A DNA stretch of 64,000 nt from Roseimicrobium sp. ORNL1 (lineage in GTDB: Bacteria; Verrucomicrobiota; Verrucomicrobiia; Verrucomicrobiales; Verrucomicrobiaceae), in contig NZ_CP049143.1 in the NCBI RefSeq assembly GCF_011044495.1, positions 620,001-684,000 on the forward strand. The letters run 5' to 3'. Shown in pieces: positions 1 through 11,948 of this stretch. Both the position numbers and the translations under genes were made by a program. The notes under the pieces were generated by a model. That model made no database searches, was not told where the DNA came from, and saw only the letters and a program-made list of their open reading frames with translations. Each line of letters starts with the position of its first letter. The first letter of the stretch is position 1.

Positions 1-27
1 GCGGTCTTGTCGCCTCAAGGCACTAGC

Positions 28-55
28 TTGAAATTTTCTCAAACTGCACTAGAAA
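28..55 (+). promoter_or_regulatory. possible sigma70-type promoter before tRNA-Trp
   Basis: A TTGAAA hexamer (28-33) is separated by 16 bases from TAGAAA (50-55), about 25 bases before the tRNA. This would drive the tRNA-Trp/secE/nusG transcript. It is a pattern match only; an upstream gene outside the window could also read through. Confidence 0.35.
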
Positions 56-79
56 TAACGACTGTCCGTCAAGACGCAT

Positions 80-155
80 ACGCCAGTAGCTCAATTGGTA
101 GAGTAGTGGTCTCCAAAACCATTGGTTGGGGGTTCGAGTCCCTCCTGGCGTGCCA
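80..155 (+). tRNA. trpT: tRNA-Trp (CCA anticodon)
   Basis: A full cloverleaf can be folded by eye. The 7-bp acceptor stem pairs ACGCCAG (80-86) with CTGGCGT (145-151), followed by discriminator G152 and an encoded CCA tail (153-155). The anticodon stem GTGGT/ACCAT closes a 7-base loop with anticodon CCA at 113-115. The T arm carries TTCGAGT. tRNA-Trp directly before secE-nusG is a common bacterial arrangement, which supports the call. It is probably co-transcribed with secE, whose start lies 36 bases downstream. Confidence 0.96.
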
Positions 156-191
156 ATTTTCCCGGAAAGTCGAAGCCTCCTTGACGTTCAA

Positions 192-401
192 ATGACCCGC
201 CTGTCGCGCTATCTTTCCGAAGTTTGGGCTGAGCTCAAGAAGGCCACCTGGCCTTGGGATCCCAAGGAAAAGGGCTTCGCCAAGTACAAGGAGCTCACTG
301 ATGCCACCATCGTGGTGTTTGTTGCCATGATCCTGCTTTCCGGTTTCGTGGGTTTCTTCGACTTCGTCCTGCGCATGTTCTTCCGCGCCTTCACGACCTA
401 G
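192..401 (+). CDS. secE: preprotein translocase subunit SecE
   Basis: This is the small essential subunit of the SecYEG inner-membrane channel. The 69-residue protein is the short, single-span form. It begins MTRLSRYLSEVWAELKKATW, which carries the conserved amphipathic ELKKATWP element of SecE, followed by one transmembrane helix near residues 40-60. An in-frame upstream start at 126 lies inside the tRNA, so the ATG at 192 is preferred. The gene sits between tRNA-Trp and nusG, the canonical position. Confidence 0.95.
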   Translation: MTRLSRYLSEVWAELKKATWPWDPKEKGFAKYKELTDATIVVFVAMILLSGFVGFFDFVLRMFFRAFTT

Positions 402-460
402 TCCCTGCTTAGTCGCCGGTCCTGCTGCCAGCTTCCAGATTTCCATTTTTCGTCTCTCTC

Positions 461-1030
461 ATGCCTATCATCCCCTCACCTCGTGATCAGTGGTACGTGC
501 TTCACGTCCGCGCCGGACTGGAGCAGCGGGTGCGTGAGAACATGGAGCGCCGCATCCAGACTGAGGAGATGGGCGACTACATCTACAAAGTCATCGTGCC
601 GACCGAGCGTGTGGCCGAGGTCAAGAAGGGTAAGAAGAGCGAGTCTACCCGCAAGGTGTTCCCTGGTTACATCCTGGCCAACATGTGGCTGCTGGATGAA
701 AACAACAAACCTGTCGTCCAGGCCTGGCATTTCGTAAAGGAAACGGACGGCTTCCTCAATTTCGCCGGTACCAAGGATCATCCGATTCCGCTTCGCCCGA
801 AGGAAGTGGAAACTCTCCTTGGCCAGATCAAGGAGCGCGAAGAAGGCGCCAAGCCCAAGTTCTCCTTCGCCGTTGGTGACAGTGTCCGCGTGGCGGACGG
901 TCCCTTCGAAAGCCAGACTGGCATCATCGAAGAAGTGGATCCCGAGAAGGGCCTGCTTCGCGTCTCGGTCAACATCTTCGGTCGCGCTACGCCGGTGGAC
1001 CTCGAGTACTGGCAGGTCGAGAAAGCCTAG
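461..1030 (+). CDS. nusG: transcription termination/antitermination protein NusG
   Basis: NusG binds the RNA polymerase clamp, promotes processive elongation, and couples transcription to Rho or the ribosome. The 189-residue protein has the usual layout. An NGN domain starts at QWYVLHVRAGLEQRVRENM (residues about 10-110). It is followed by a KOW domain near residues 135-185, with the pattern VGDSVRVADGPFESQTGIIE. Length and order match the family with no large insertion. The spacing to secE is 59 bases, and the gene is followed by ribosomal protein genes. Confidence 0.97.
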   Translation: MPIIPSPRDQWYVLHVRAGLEQRVRENMERRIQTEEMGDYIYKVIVPTERVAEVKKGKKSESTRKVFPGYILANMWLLDENNKPVVQAWHFVKETDGFLNFAGTKDHPIPLRPKEVETLLGQIKEREEGAKPKFSFAVGDSVRVADGPFESQTGIIEEVDPEKGLLRVSVNIFGRATPVDLEYWQVEKA

Positions 1031-1101
1031 TGGCTCGTTTCAATGCGCCCCGCGCAATTCAATTTTCTAAACACCTAACGCACAACACGGAGTAATCAGC
1101 A

Positions 1102-1527
1102 ATGGCCAAAGAAGTCGTCAAAGTCATCAAGCTTCAGATCAAGGCTGGAGCCGCCAATCCTGCCCCCCCGATCGGACCTGCGCTGGGCCAGGCGGGCGTG
1201 AACATCATGGCGTTCTGCAAGGAGTTCAACGCAGCTACACAGAAGGTGGCCGGCGACATCCTGCCGACCGTCATCTCCGTGTACAAGGATAAGAGCTTTA
1301 CCTTCATCACGAAGCAGCCCCCGGCCTCCATTCTGCTCAAGAAGGCTGCCAACCTGGCTTCCGGCTCCAAGGAGCCGAACAAGACCAAGGTGGCCAAGCT
1401 GACCCGCAAGCAGCTTGAAGATGTGGCCAAGGCCAAGATTGCCGACCTCAACACCACTGACCTGGACGCCGCCTGCCGCATTATGGCCGGTACTGCCCGT
1501 CAGATGGGCATTGAGATCGCCGGCTAA
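1102..1527 (+). CDS. rplK: 50S ribosomal protein L11
   Basis: L11 forms the base of the ribosomal stalk with 23S rRNA helices 43/44 and contacts elongation factors. At 141 residues it is exactly the typical length. The proline-rich N-terminal hinge ([19 protein letters not shown]) and the C-terminal rRNA-binding region ([11 protein letters not shown]) are intact. A GGAG site at 1089-1092 sits about 10 bases before the ATG. It starts the rplK-rplA-rplJ-rplL block. Confidence 0.98.
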   Translation: MAKEVVKVIKLQIKAGAANPAPPIGPALGQAGVNIMAFCKEFNAATQKVAGDILPTVISVYKDKSFTFITKQPPASILLKKAANLASGSKEPNKTKVAKLTRKQLEDVAKAKIADLNTTDLDAACRIMAGTARQMGIEIAG

Positions 1528-1595
1528 GTTTTCAGTCGTCATAACATCCAAATCCGCAGGAGAGCCTCGCGGCTCGCTACCACTGCACCCCATCC

Positions 1596-2300
1596 ATGAA
1601 ACAAAGAAGCAAGCGCTACAACAAGGCCGCCGAAATGGTGCCTGCCGACAAGCTCTTCTCCCTCGAAGAAGCTGCCGAGCTGATCAAGAAGCTCCCGACC
1701 GCCAAGTTCTCCGAAACGGTGAGCTTGTCCTTCAAGCTTACCGTCGACCCGAAGAAGTCTGACCAGATGGTCCGCGGCACCTGCCCGCTGCCCAACGGTT
1801 CCGGTAAGTCGGTAAAGGTGGCCGTGTTCGCCCAGGGCGACGCCGCTGCTGCCGCGAAGGCCGCTGGCGCTGAAATCGTCGGTTACGAAGACCTCATCGC
1901 CAAGGTGAAGGATGGATTCACGGATTTCGATGTCGCCATCGCCACTCCCGCTGCGATGACCGAAGTGCGTAAACTCGGTAAGCAGCTCGGTCCGCGTGGC
2001 TTGATGCCCAACCCGAAGACCGGCACCGTGACGGATGACACCGCTGGTGCAGTGAAGGCAGTGAAGGCCGGCCGAGCCGACTTCAAGCTCGACAAGAACG
2101 GCAACATCGCCGCCGGCATTGGCAAGGTCAGCTTCGATGCGAAGGCCCTTGTTGAGAACGGCAACGCTCTCATCGAAGCCGTTATGCGCGCCCGCCCCGC
2201 CAGTGCGAAGGGTCGCTACGTGGCGAGCATCACGCTCGCTTCCACCATGTCCCCCGGCGTGAAGGTGGACGTCACCAAGTACCTCAAGATCGCCGCTTAA
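1596..2300 (+). CDS. rplA: 50S ribosomal protein L1
   Basis: L1 forms the mobile L1 stalk at the tRNA E site and in many bacteria represses the L11 operon by binding its mRNA. The 234-residue length is standard. The family signature is seen in KLGKQLGPRGLMPNPKTGTV (residues about 126-145). It follows rplK by 68 bases and precedes rplJ by only 18 bases, so the three are very likely co-transcribed. I did not identify an L1-binding mimic in the rplK leader. Confidence 0.98.
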   Translation: MKQRSKRYNKAAEMVPADKLFSLEEAAELIKKLPTAKFSETVSLSFKLTVDPKKSDQMVRGTCPLPNGSGKSVKVAVFAQGDAAAAAKAAGAEIVGYEDLIAKVKDGFTDFDVAIATPAAMTEVRKLGKQLGPRGLMPNPKTGTVTDDTAGAVKAVKAGRADFKLDKNGNIAAGIGKVSFDAKALVENGNALIEAVMRARPASAKGRYVASITLASTMSPGVKVDVTKYLKIAA

Positions 2301-2318
2301 CGGGAAGGACCCCAGACC

Positions 2319-2834
2319 ATGAAAGCTGAAAAGACTGTTTTGATTGACCACCTTCTCCAGAAGGTGAACGCCTCCCCGTTCCTGTTCGTCGTGGACTATG
2401 CTGGTCTCACCGTCGACAAGTTCGAAGAGCTGCGCAAGCGCCTCCGCGCCACCGGTGCTGAGATGCATGTGTACAAGAACACCCTTGTGAAGCAGGCCAC
2501 CACGAAGGCCGGACTTCCTGCCGAGCTCGGCGAGTCCCTCACCGGACAGACCGCCATCGTGACTGGTGAGAAGGACGTCTGCGCCGCCGCGAAGGTGATG
2601 AAGACCTTCTCGACCGAGTTCCAGAAGCCCCAGCTCAAGGCTGGCGTGCTCGACGGCAAGTTCCTCGGTGTCGACAACATCAACAACCTGGCCGACCTGC
2701 CTTCCCGCGAAGTGCTCCTTGGCCAGCTCCTCGGTGTTCTCCAGGCTCCCGCTTCCACGTTGGTTCGCCTCCTCAACGAACCCGCCGCTTCTCTTGCCCG
2801 CGTCCTCAAGGCCAAAGGCGAACAAGCAGCGTAA
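2319..2834 (+). CDS. rplJ: 50S ribosomal protein L10
   Basis: L10 anchors L7/L12 dimers to the ribosome and autoregulates rplJL translation in many bacteria. The 171-residue protein has the usual N-terminal rRNA-binding domain and a C-terminal L12-binding helix ending VLKAKGEQAA. A purine-rich site (GGAAGGA, 2304-2310) precedes the ATG. Only 18 bases separate it from rplA, so the long rplJ leader that L10 binds in Escherichia coli is absent. Regulation, if any, must be sited elsewhere, perhaps in the structured spacer that follows. Confidence 0.97.
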   Translation: MKAEKTVLIDHLLQKVNASPFLFVVDYAGLTVDKFEELRKRLRATGAEMHVYKNTLVKQATTKAGLPAELGESLTGQTAIVTGEKDVCAAAKVMKTFSTEFQKPQLKAGVLDGKFLGVDNINNLADLPSREVLLGQLLGVLQAPASTLVRLLNEPAASLARVLKAKGEQAA

Positions 2835-2861
2835 TCATTATTTCACCCCTTTGATTAGATG

Positions 2862-2951
2862 GCGGGGGAGACCCCGCCTGAACGTCCAAACATCCAATGG
2901 TTCCTTGCCGGGCTGGAAGCTTCCAGCCTCAAAATACCCGGAGCTCCGGGT
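2862..2951 (+). promoter_or_regulatory. three consecutive hairpins in the rplJ-rplL spacer
   Basis: The 140-base spacer has three strong inverted repeats. The first is GGCGGGG-GAGA-CCCCGCC (2862-2879), a 7-bp stem with a GNRA-type loop. The second is the perfect palindrome GGCTGGAAGCTTCCAGCC (2911-2928). The third is a 16-base palindrome around CCCGGAGCTCCGGG (2936-2951), ending 23 bases before the rplL ATG. None is followed by a T run, so they look more like mRNA processing or translational elements than terminators. The role is inferred. Confidence 0.6.
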
Positions 2952-2974
2952 GACGGCGACACCGAAATACTACT

Positions 2975-3355
2975 ATGGCAGACCTGAATAACATCGTTGA
3001 TACCCTCAGCGGCCTTACCGTCCTGGAAGTCGCTGAACTTGTGAAGACCCTTGAAGACAAGTGGGGCGTGAGCGCCGCCGCTCCTGTCGCCGTCGCTGGC
3101 CCCGCTACCGGTGGCCCTGCCGCTCCTGCGGCTGTTGAGAAGACCGAGTTCGACGTCATCCTCGTTGATGGTGGCGGCAACAAGATTGCGGTCATTAAGG
3201 AAGTGCGCGGACTCGTCGCAGGCCTCGGCCTCGCCGAAGCCAAGGCCCTCGTCGAAAAAGGCGGAGCCAAGGTCAAGGAAGGCGTCAAGAAAGAGGAAGC
3301 CGAAGAAGCCAAGAAGAAGCTCGAAGCTGCCGGCGCCAAAGTCGAGATCAAGTAA
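2975..3355 (+). CDS. rplL: 50S ribosomal protein L7/L12
   Basis: L7/L12 is the multicopy stalk protein that recruits GTPase factors. The 126-residue protein has an N-terminal dimerisation domain ([20 protein letters not shown]), an alanine/proline/valine-rich hinge near residues 35-55, and a globular C-terminal domain containing [14 protein letters not shown]. The alanine-rich hinge is normal for the family. It follows the structured spacer, which fits the known need for more L12 than L10. Confidence 0.98.
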   Translation: MADLNNIVDTLSGLTVLEVAELVKTLEDKWGVSAAAPVAVAGPATGGPAAPAAVEKTEFDVILVDGGGNKIAVIKEVRGLVAGLGLAEAKALVEKGGAKVKEGVKKEEAEEAKKKLEAAGAKVEIK

Positions 3356-3369
3356 GTGCTTTTACACCC

Positions 3370-3400
3370 GTGATTCGCGGCCCCTGTGGTCGCGAATCAC
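3370..3400 (+). repeat. 10-bp inverted repeat after rplL
   Basis: GTGATTCGCG (3370-3379) and CGCGAATCAC (3391-3400) form a perfect 10-bp stem with an 11-base loop, starting 14 bases after the rplL stop. No T run follows. It could protect the rplL mRNA 3' end or be a processing site ahead of the attenuator at 3518. Confidence 0.6.
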
Positions 3401-3517
3401 ACCTCCCCGAAAACAGACACCCGCAATGCCGATTTTTTCCCCTTTCTGCCAGTCACCCCGCACCGTTTCGGTGCGCCGTGCCTGCAGAATGGGTCGCGGT
3501 CTGCCTCTCTGTTTTGC

Positions 3518-3550
3518 GCCCCGGATGCGTTCGCATCCGGCGGCGTTTTT
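3518..3550 (+). terminator. intrinsic terminator/attenuator between rplL and rpoB
   Basis: The stem GCC-CCGGATGC / GCATCCGG-C-GGC (one bulged base at 3541) closes a GTTC loop (3529-3532) and is followed by G and five T residues (3546-3550). This is a good intrinsic terminator shape. The rpoBC genes lie downstream on the same strand, so it probably acts as a partial attenuator, as known for rplL-rpoB in E. coli. I saw no convincing promoter between it and rpoB. Confidence 0.75.
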
Positions 3551-3684
3551 GTCTTCAAATTCAGTGAAATAACATAGGCCCGCTTCCGAGTCCCGGTCGC
3601 GTCGCCGCCCTGCCGCCCCCCATTTCACCGGAACGTCCTTCCGGATTTGCTCCAACCCTTGCCAACTCACAGCCACCCCGTCGT

Positions 3685-7524
<3,840 letters not shown>

Positions 7525-7560
7525 TTTCCGAAGAGAAACCACCATCCATACCAAGAACCC

Positions 7561-10500
7561 ATGAGTTTTGATAACCATCTCAAGGAAATCTTCGGGGAGT
7601 CGCACAAGACCGGCGGCTTCGACATGGTCTCCATCTCCGTTGCTTCACCGGATCGCATCCGCTCCTGGAGCCACGGCGAAGTAAAGAACCCGGAGACGAT
7701 CAACTACCGTACCTTCAAGCCTGAAAAGGGCGGTCTTTTCTGCGAGCGCATCTTTGGTCCCACGCGTGACTGGGAGTGCGCCTGCGGCAAGTACAAGCGC
7801 ATCAAGCACAAGGGCGTCATCTGCGACCGTTGCGGCGTGGAAGTGACCCTGAGCCGCGTGCGTCGTGAGCGCATGGGCCACATCGAGCTGGCCGTGCCCG
7901 TCACGCACATCTGGTTCTACAAGTGCATGCCTTCCCGCATCGGCCTCATGCTCGACATGACGGCCCGTTCGCTGGAGCGCGTGATCTACTACGAAGATTA
8001 CATCGTCGTCTCCCCTGGCAACACCCCGCTGCAGCGCGGCCAGCTCCTCACGGAAATGGAACTGCGCGAAGCTGAGGACCAGTACGGTGCCGAAAGCTTC
8101 AAGGTCGGCATGGGTGCCGAGGCCATCCGCGACATTCTCGCCCAGGCGAACCTGGCGGAAATGGTCAAGGAACTCGAGCTGGCCATGACGAAGACCCGCT
8201 CCAAGCAGCTTCGCAAGAAGATCGCCAAGCGTCTCAAGCTTTGCCAGGGCTTTGCCACTTCGCACACCCGTCCGGAGTACATGGTCATGGAAGTGCTGCC
8301 GGTCATCCCGCCGGACCTCCGTCCGCTGGTGCCCCTCGAAGGCGGCCGCTTCGCGACCTCCGACTTGAACGACCTCTACCGTCGTGTCATCAACCGTAAC
8401 AATCGTCTCAAGAACCTGCTCTCGCTCAAGACGCCGGATGTCATCATCCGCAACGAAAAGCGCATGCTGCAGGAAGCTGTCGATGCGTTGTTCGACAACG
8501 GCCGCCACGGCCGTGCGGTGACCGGTGCGGGCAACCGTCCGCTGAAGTCCCTGTCCGACATGCTCAAGGGCAAGTCCGGTCGTTTCCGCCAGAACCTGCT
8601 GGGCAAGCGAGTGGACTACTCCGGTCGTTCCGTCATCGTGATCGGTCCGGACCTCGGTCTGCATCAGTGCGGTCTTCCCAAGAAGATGGCGCTCGTGTTG
8701 TTCGAGCCCTTCATCATCCGCCGTCTCAAGGAGCTTGGCCTCGTGCATACCGTGCGCTCCGCCAAGAAGATGATTGAGCGCCGCACCCCGGAAGTGTGGG
8801 ACATCCTCGATGAGGTGACCCGCGGACACCCGGTGCTGCTCAACCGTGCGCCGACCCTGCACCGCCTCTCGATCCAGGCTTTCGAACCGAAGCTCATCGA
8901 AGGTGAAGCCATCCGCGTGCATCCGCTCGTGTGTACCGCTTACAACGCGGACTTCGACGGTGACCAGATGGCTGTGCACGTGCCGCTGTCGATCGAAGCG
9001 CAGATGGAGGCCCGCCTCCTCATGCTCGCTCCGAACAACCTGTTCTCCCCTGCGAGCGGCAAGCCCGTGATGACTCCTTCCCAGGACATCCCGCTGGGCT
9101 GCTTCGCCCTCACCTACCTGCGCGAAATCCCGCAGCATGATGACGGCAAGAAGAAGAAGGATGCTCCGCGCCTCCCGCTCTTCAACGACCCGTCCGAAGT
9201 GGAATTCGCCCTCAGCGAAAACGCTGTGGAAGTGAACCAGAAGGTGCTCTACCGCAACCCGGACTTCCAGAGCAAGGGCCGCACCTATGGCGACCCGACC
9301 AAGGCGGTCATCGAGACCACCGCTGGCCGCATTCGTTTCAACGAAATCTGGCCCGACGAGCTCGGTTACTACAACAACACTGTGGGCAAGAAGCAGCTCT
9401 CGGACATCATCTGGCGTTGTTTCCAGAAGACCGGTCACCAGGAAACGGTGGCGGCTCTGGACCGTCTGAAGAACCTCGGCTTCCGCGAAGCCATGAAGTC
9501 CGGCTGCTCCATCGGCATCACCGACATGGTGATTCCGAAGGCGAAGTACGACAAGGTGGACGCGGCTCGCGCCGAAGTCACCAAGGTCGAGAAGCAGTAC
9601 AAGAACGGTATCATCACCGCCGGTGAAAAGTACCAGAAGGTCATCGACATCTGGACCGGAGCTGGCGATCAGGTCACCGACGAGGTGTTCCGCACGCTCG
9701 AGTTCAACGACGGCAAGAAGTACCACAACCCGCTGTACATCATGGTCACCTCCGGTGCCCGTGGTAACAAGACGCAGATCAAGCAGCTCGCCGGTATGCG
9801 CGGCCTTATGGCCAAGCCCGACGGCTCCATCATTGAGCGTCCCATCACCTCGAACTTCCGTGAGGGCCTCACGGTGCTGGAGTACTTCATCTCCACGCAC
9901 GGTGCTCGTAAGGGTCTTTCCGACACCGCTCTGAAGACGGCGGACTCCGGCTACATGACCCGCAAGCTGGTCGACGTGGCCCAGGACGTCATCGTGACGG
10001 AAGATGATTGCGGCACGGTCAACGGCATCCACCTCTCCTCCATCTATCAGGGTGACGAAGAGGTTGTGGATCTCAAGACCCGTATCTATGGACGTGTCTC
10101 CTGCGAGACCGTGCATGATCCGGTGGATCGCAAGAACACCATCGTGGAGCACGGCCAGCTCATCACCGAAGACGTGGCGAACAAGCTCGTGAAGATCGGT
10201 GTGGAGAAGCTGAAGATCCGCTCCGTGCTCACCTGCGAAAGCAAGCGCGGTTGCTGCTCCAAGTGCTACGGCCTCAGCCTCGCCACCAGCCGTATGGTGA
10301 AGGTGGGTGAAGCGGTCGGCATTGTGGCCGCCCAGTCCATCGGTGAACCTGGAACGCAGCTGACCATGCGTACGTTCCACGTCGGTGGTGTGGCGAGCGG
10401 TGCGTTCAAGCAGCCCATCATCGTCGCGAAGAACAACGGTTCCCTCCGCTTCAACGACATCCGCGTCGTGCAGACCCCGGAAGGCTGGATCGCTCTCAAC

Positions 10501-11700
10501 AAGAACGGTACCATCAGCATCCTTGATGACGATGGCCGCGAGCTCGAGTCCCACAAGATCGTGCTTGGCGCCGTGATTGCCAAGGAAGAGCATGGCAAGG
10601 TGAAGAAGGGCGAGACCATCGTCACCTGGGATCCGTACAACGTGCCGATCATCACGGAGAAGGCGGGTAAGATCGAATTCCGCGACATGATGAGCGGTGT
10701 GACCTTCACCAAGGCCGTCAACCAGGCGACCGGCAATGAAGAGACCGTCGTCATCGAGCACAAGGAAGACCTGCACCCGCAGATCGTCGTGGTGGATCCG
10801 AAGACGAAGGAAATCCTCGCCAGCTACACCATCCCTGCAGGCGCTCACCTTTCGGTGAAGAACAACGAGAAGATCGAAGCCGGTACCATTCTGGCCAAGA
10901 CGCCTCGCAAGGCCTCCAAGACGAAGGACATCACCGGCGGTCTGCCGCGTGTGGCCGAACTCTTCGAAGCCCGCAAGCCGAAGGACGCGTGCGAAATCGC
11001 GAAGATCGACGGTGTCATCGAAATCGCCGGCCTCGTACGTGGCAAGCGCAAGGTGCTCATCACCGATCCGAAGTCCGGCCAGCAGGAGGAACACCTCATC
11101 CCGCGCAGCAAGCACATCTTCGTGCAGAACGGCGATGTGGTCACCAAGGGCGACCAGCTCACGGAAGGCGCGGTCGTGCCGCATGAAATCCTCGAGATCC
11201 TCGGACCTCAGGCTCTGCGCGAGCACCTGGTGAACGAAGTGCAGGAAGTGTACCGCGCCCAGGGCGTGGAAATCAACGACAAGCACGTCGAGATCATCAT
11301 CCGCCAGATGCTGCGCAAGGTGAAGATCACCGAACCGGGCGACACCACGTTCCTCTGGGGCGATCAGGTGGACCGCCTCCAGTTCGAGCGCGAGAACCAG
11401 CGCGTCTCCGACGAGGGCGGCAAGCCCGCGAGCGGCGAGCCGGTGCTCCTCGGCATCACCAAGGCCAGCCTCGAAACGGACAGCTTCATCAGCGCCGCGA
11501 GCTTCCAGGACACCACCCGTGTTCTTACCGAAGCCGCCACCCTGGCGAAGAACGACCTGCTCCGCGGCTTCAAGGAAAACGTCATCATGGGACACCTCAT
11601 CCCCGCTGGTACCGGTTTCCAAAGCAACCGCGACTTCCACATCAACGAGACCGTCAAGGTGGCCTACTCCACCGCGGAGACTCAGGAAGAAGTGGCGTAA
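7561..11700 (+). CDS. rpoC: DNA-directed RNA polymerase subunit beta'
   Basis: This is the beta' subunit, which carries the catalytic magnesium. The 1379-residue protein contains the invariant NADFDGDQ motif at residues 462-469. An N-terminal zinc site begins at [20 protein letters not shown] (from about residue 73). A second zinc site around [13 protein letters not shown] lies near residue 892. The bridge-helix and trigger-loop region ([20 protein letters not shown]) is intact. It is the last gene of the cluster, and an intrinsic terminator follows 41 bases later. Confidence 0.99.
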   Translation: MSFDNHLKEIFGESHKTGGFDMVSISVASPDRIRSWSHGEVKNPETINYRTFKPEKGGLFCERIFGPTRDWECACGKYKRIKHKGVICDRCGVEVTLSRVRRERMGHIELAVPVTHIWFYKCMPSRIGLMLDMTARSLERVIYYEDYIVVSPGNTPLQRGQLLTEMELREAEDQYGAESFKVGMGAEAIRDILAQANLAEMVKELELAMTKTRSKQLRKKIAKRLKLCQGFATSHTRPEYMVMEVLPVIPPDLRPLVPLEGGRFATSDLNDLYRRVINRNNRLKNLLSLKTPDVIIRNEKRMLQEAVDALFDNGRHGRAVTGAGNRPLKSLSDMLKGKSGRFRQNLLGKRVDYSGRSVIVIGPDLGLHQCGLPKKMALVLFEPFIIRRLKELGLVHTVRSAKKMIERRTPEVWDILDEVTRGHPVLLNRAPTLHRLSIQAFEPKLIEGEAIRVHPLVCTAYNADFDGDQMAVHVPLSIEAQMEARLLMLAPNNLFSPASGKPVMTPSQDIPLGCFALTYLREIPQHDDGKKKKDAPRLPLFNDPSEVEFALSENAVEVNQKVLYRNPDFQSKGRTYGDPTKAVIETTAGRIRFNEIWPDELGYYNNTVGKKQLSDIIWRCFQKTGHQETVAALDRLKNLGFREAMKSGCSIGITDMVIPKAKYDKVDAARAEVTKVEKQYKNGIITAGEKYQKVIDIWTGAGDQVTDEVFRTLEFNDGKKYHNPLYIMVTSGARGNKTQIKQLAGMRGLMAKPDGSIIERPITSNFREGLTVLEYFISTHGARKGLSDTALKTADSGYMTRKLVDVAQDVIVTEDDCGTVNGIHLSSIYQGDEEVVDLKTRIYGRVSCETVHDPVDRKNTIVEHGQLITEDVANKLVKIGVEKLKIRSVLTCESKRGCCSKCYGLSLATSRMVKVGEAVGIVAAQSIGEPGTQLTMRTFHVGGVASGAFKQPIIVAKNNGSLRFNDIRVVQTPEGWIALNKNGTISILDDDGRELESHKIVLGAVIAKEEHGKVKKGETIVTWDPYNVPIITEKAGKIEFRDMMSGVTFTKAVNQATGNEETVVIEHKEDLHPQIVVVDPKTKEILASYTIPAGAHLSVKNNEKIEAGTILAKTPRKASKTKDITGGLPRVAELFEARKPKDACEIAKIDGVIEIAGLVRGKRKVLITDPKSGQQEEHLIPRSKHIFVQNGDVVTKGDQLTEGAVVPHEILEILGPQALREHLVNEVQEVYRAQGVEINDKHVEIIIRQMLRKVKITEPGDTTFLWGDQVDRLQFERENQRVSDEGGKPASGEPVLLGITKASLETDSFISAASFQDTTRVLTEAATLAKNDLLRGFKENVIMGHLIPAGTGFQSNRDFHINETVKVAYSTAETQEEVA

Positions 11701-11741
11701 GCCAGCCAGAGCCTGTTCGCGAAGAACTAAAACTCTTACCG

Positions 11742-11773
11742 AAAAACCCGCCTGTGAACCAGGCGGGTTTTTT
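11742..11773 (+). terminator. intrinsic terminator of the rpoBC operon
   Basis: A perfect 10-bp stem AACCCGCCTG/CAGGCGGGTT with a 5-base loop is preceded by an A run and followed by a T run to 11773. The A and T runs make it potentially bidirectional. It cleanly ends the essential gene cluster. Confidence 0.92.
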
Positions 11774-11845
11774 GTGCGTTGGTGGGATGGGGGAAGGGAA
11801 GTGGTTCTGTGACGCGATGGCGCCGGCAAAGTAGCTTTCAAGGGT

Positions 11846-11865
11846 CGGGGACATTCCTGTCCCCG
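11846..11865. repeat. short hairpin upstream of the beta-helix gene
   Basis: CGGGGACA-TTCC-TGTCCCCG is a perfect 8-bp stem with a TTCC loop. It lies in the 175-base gap between the rpoC terminator and the next gene. It may be a small dispersed repeat or an operator; no T run follows. Nothing else recognisable was seen in this gap. Confidence 0.5.
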
Positions 11866-11948
11866 CAGCGCGTACCACCTCCCGCCGCATCGCCATATCG
11901 CGGCACCCGCAAGTCCCCCTCATTGACACATCTCCATCACACGCCCAA

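Noticed and set aside
7645-11841. A 1398-residue open frame on the minus strand opposite rpoC
   Set aside because: It mirrors rpoC and has no recognisable motif; high third-position G+C creates long antisense frames. Similar frames opposite rplK-rplJ, rpoB and gcvP (1539-2825, 3667-5505, 5620-7605, 18877-20565) were dropped for the same reason.
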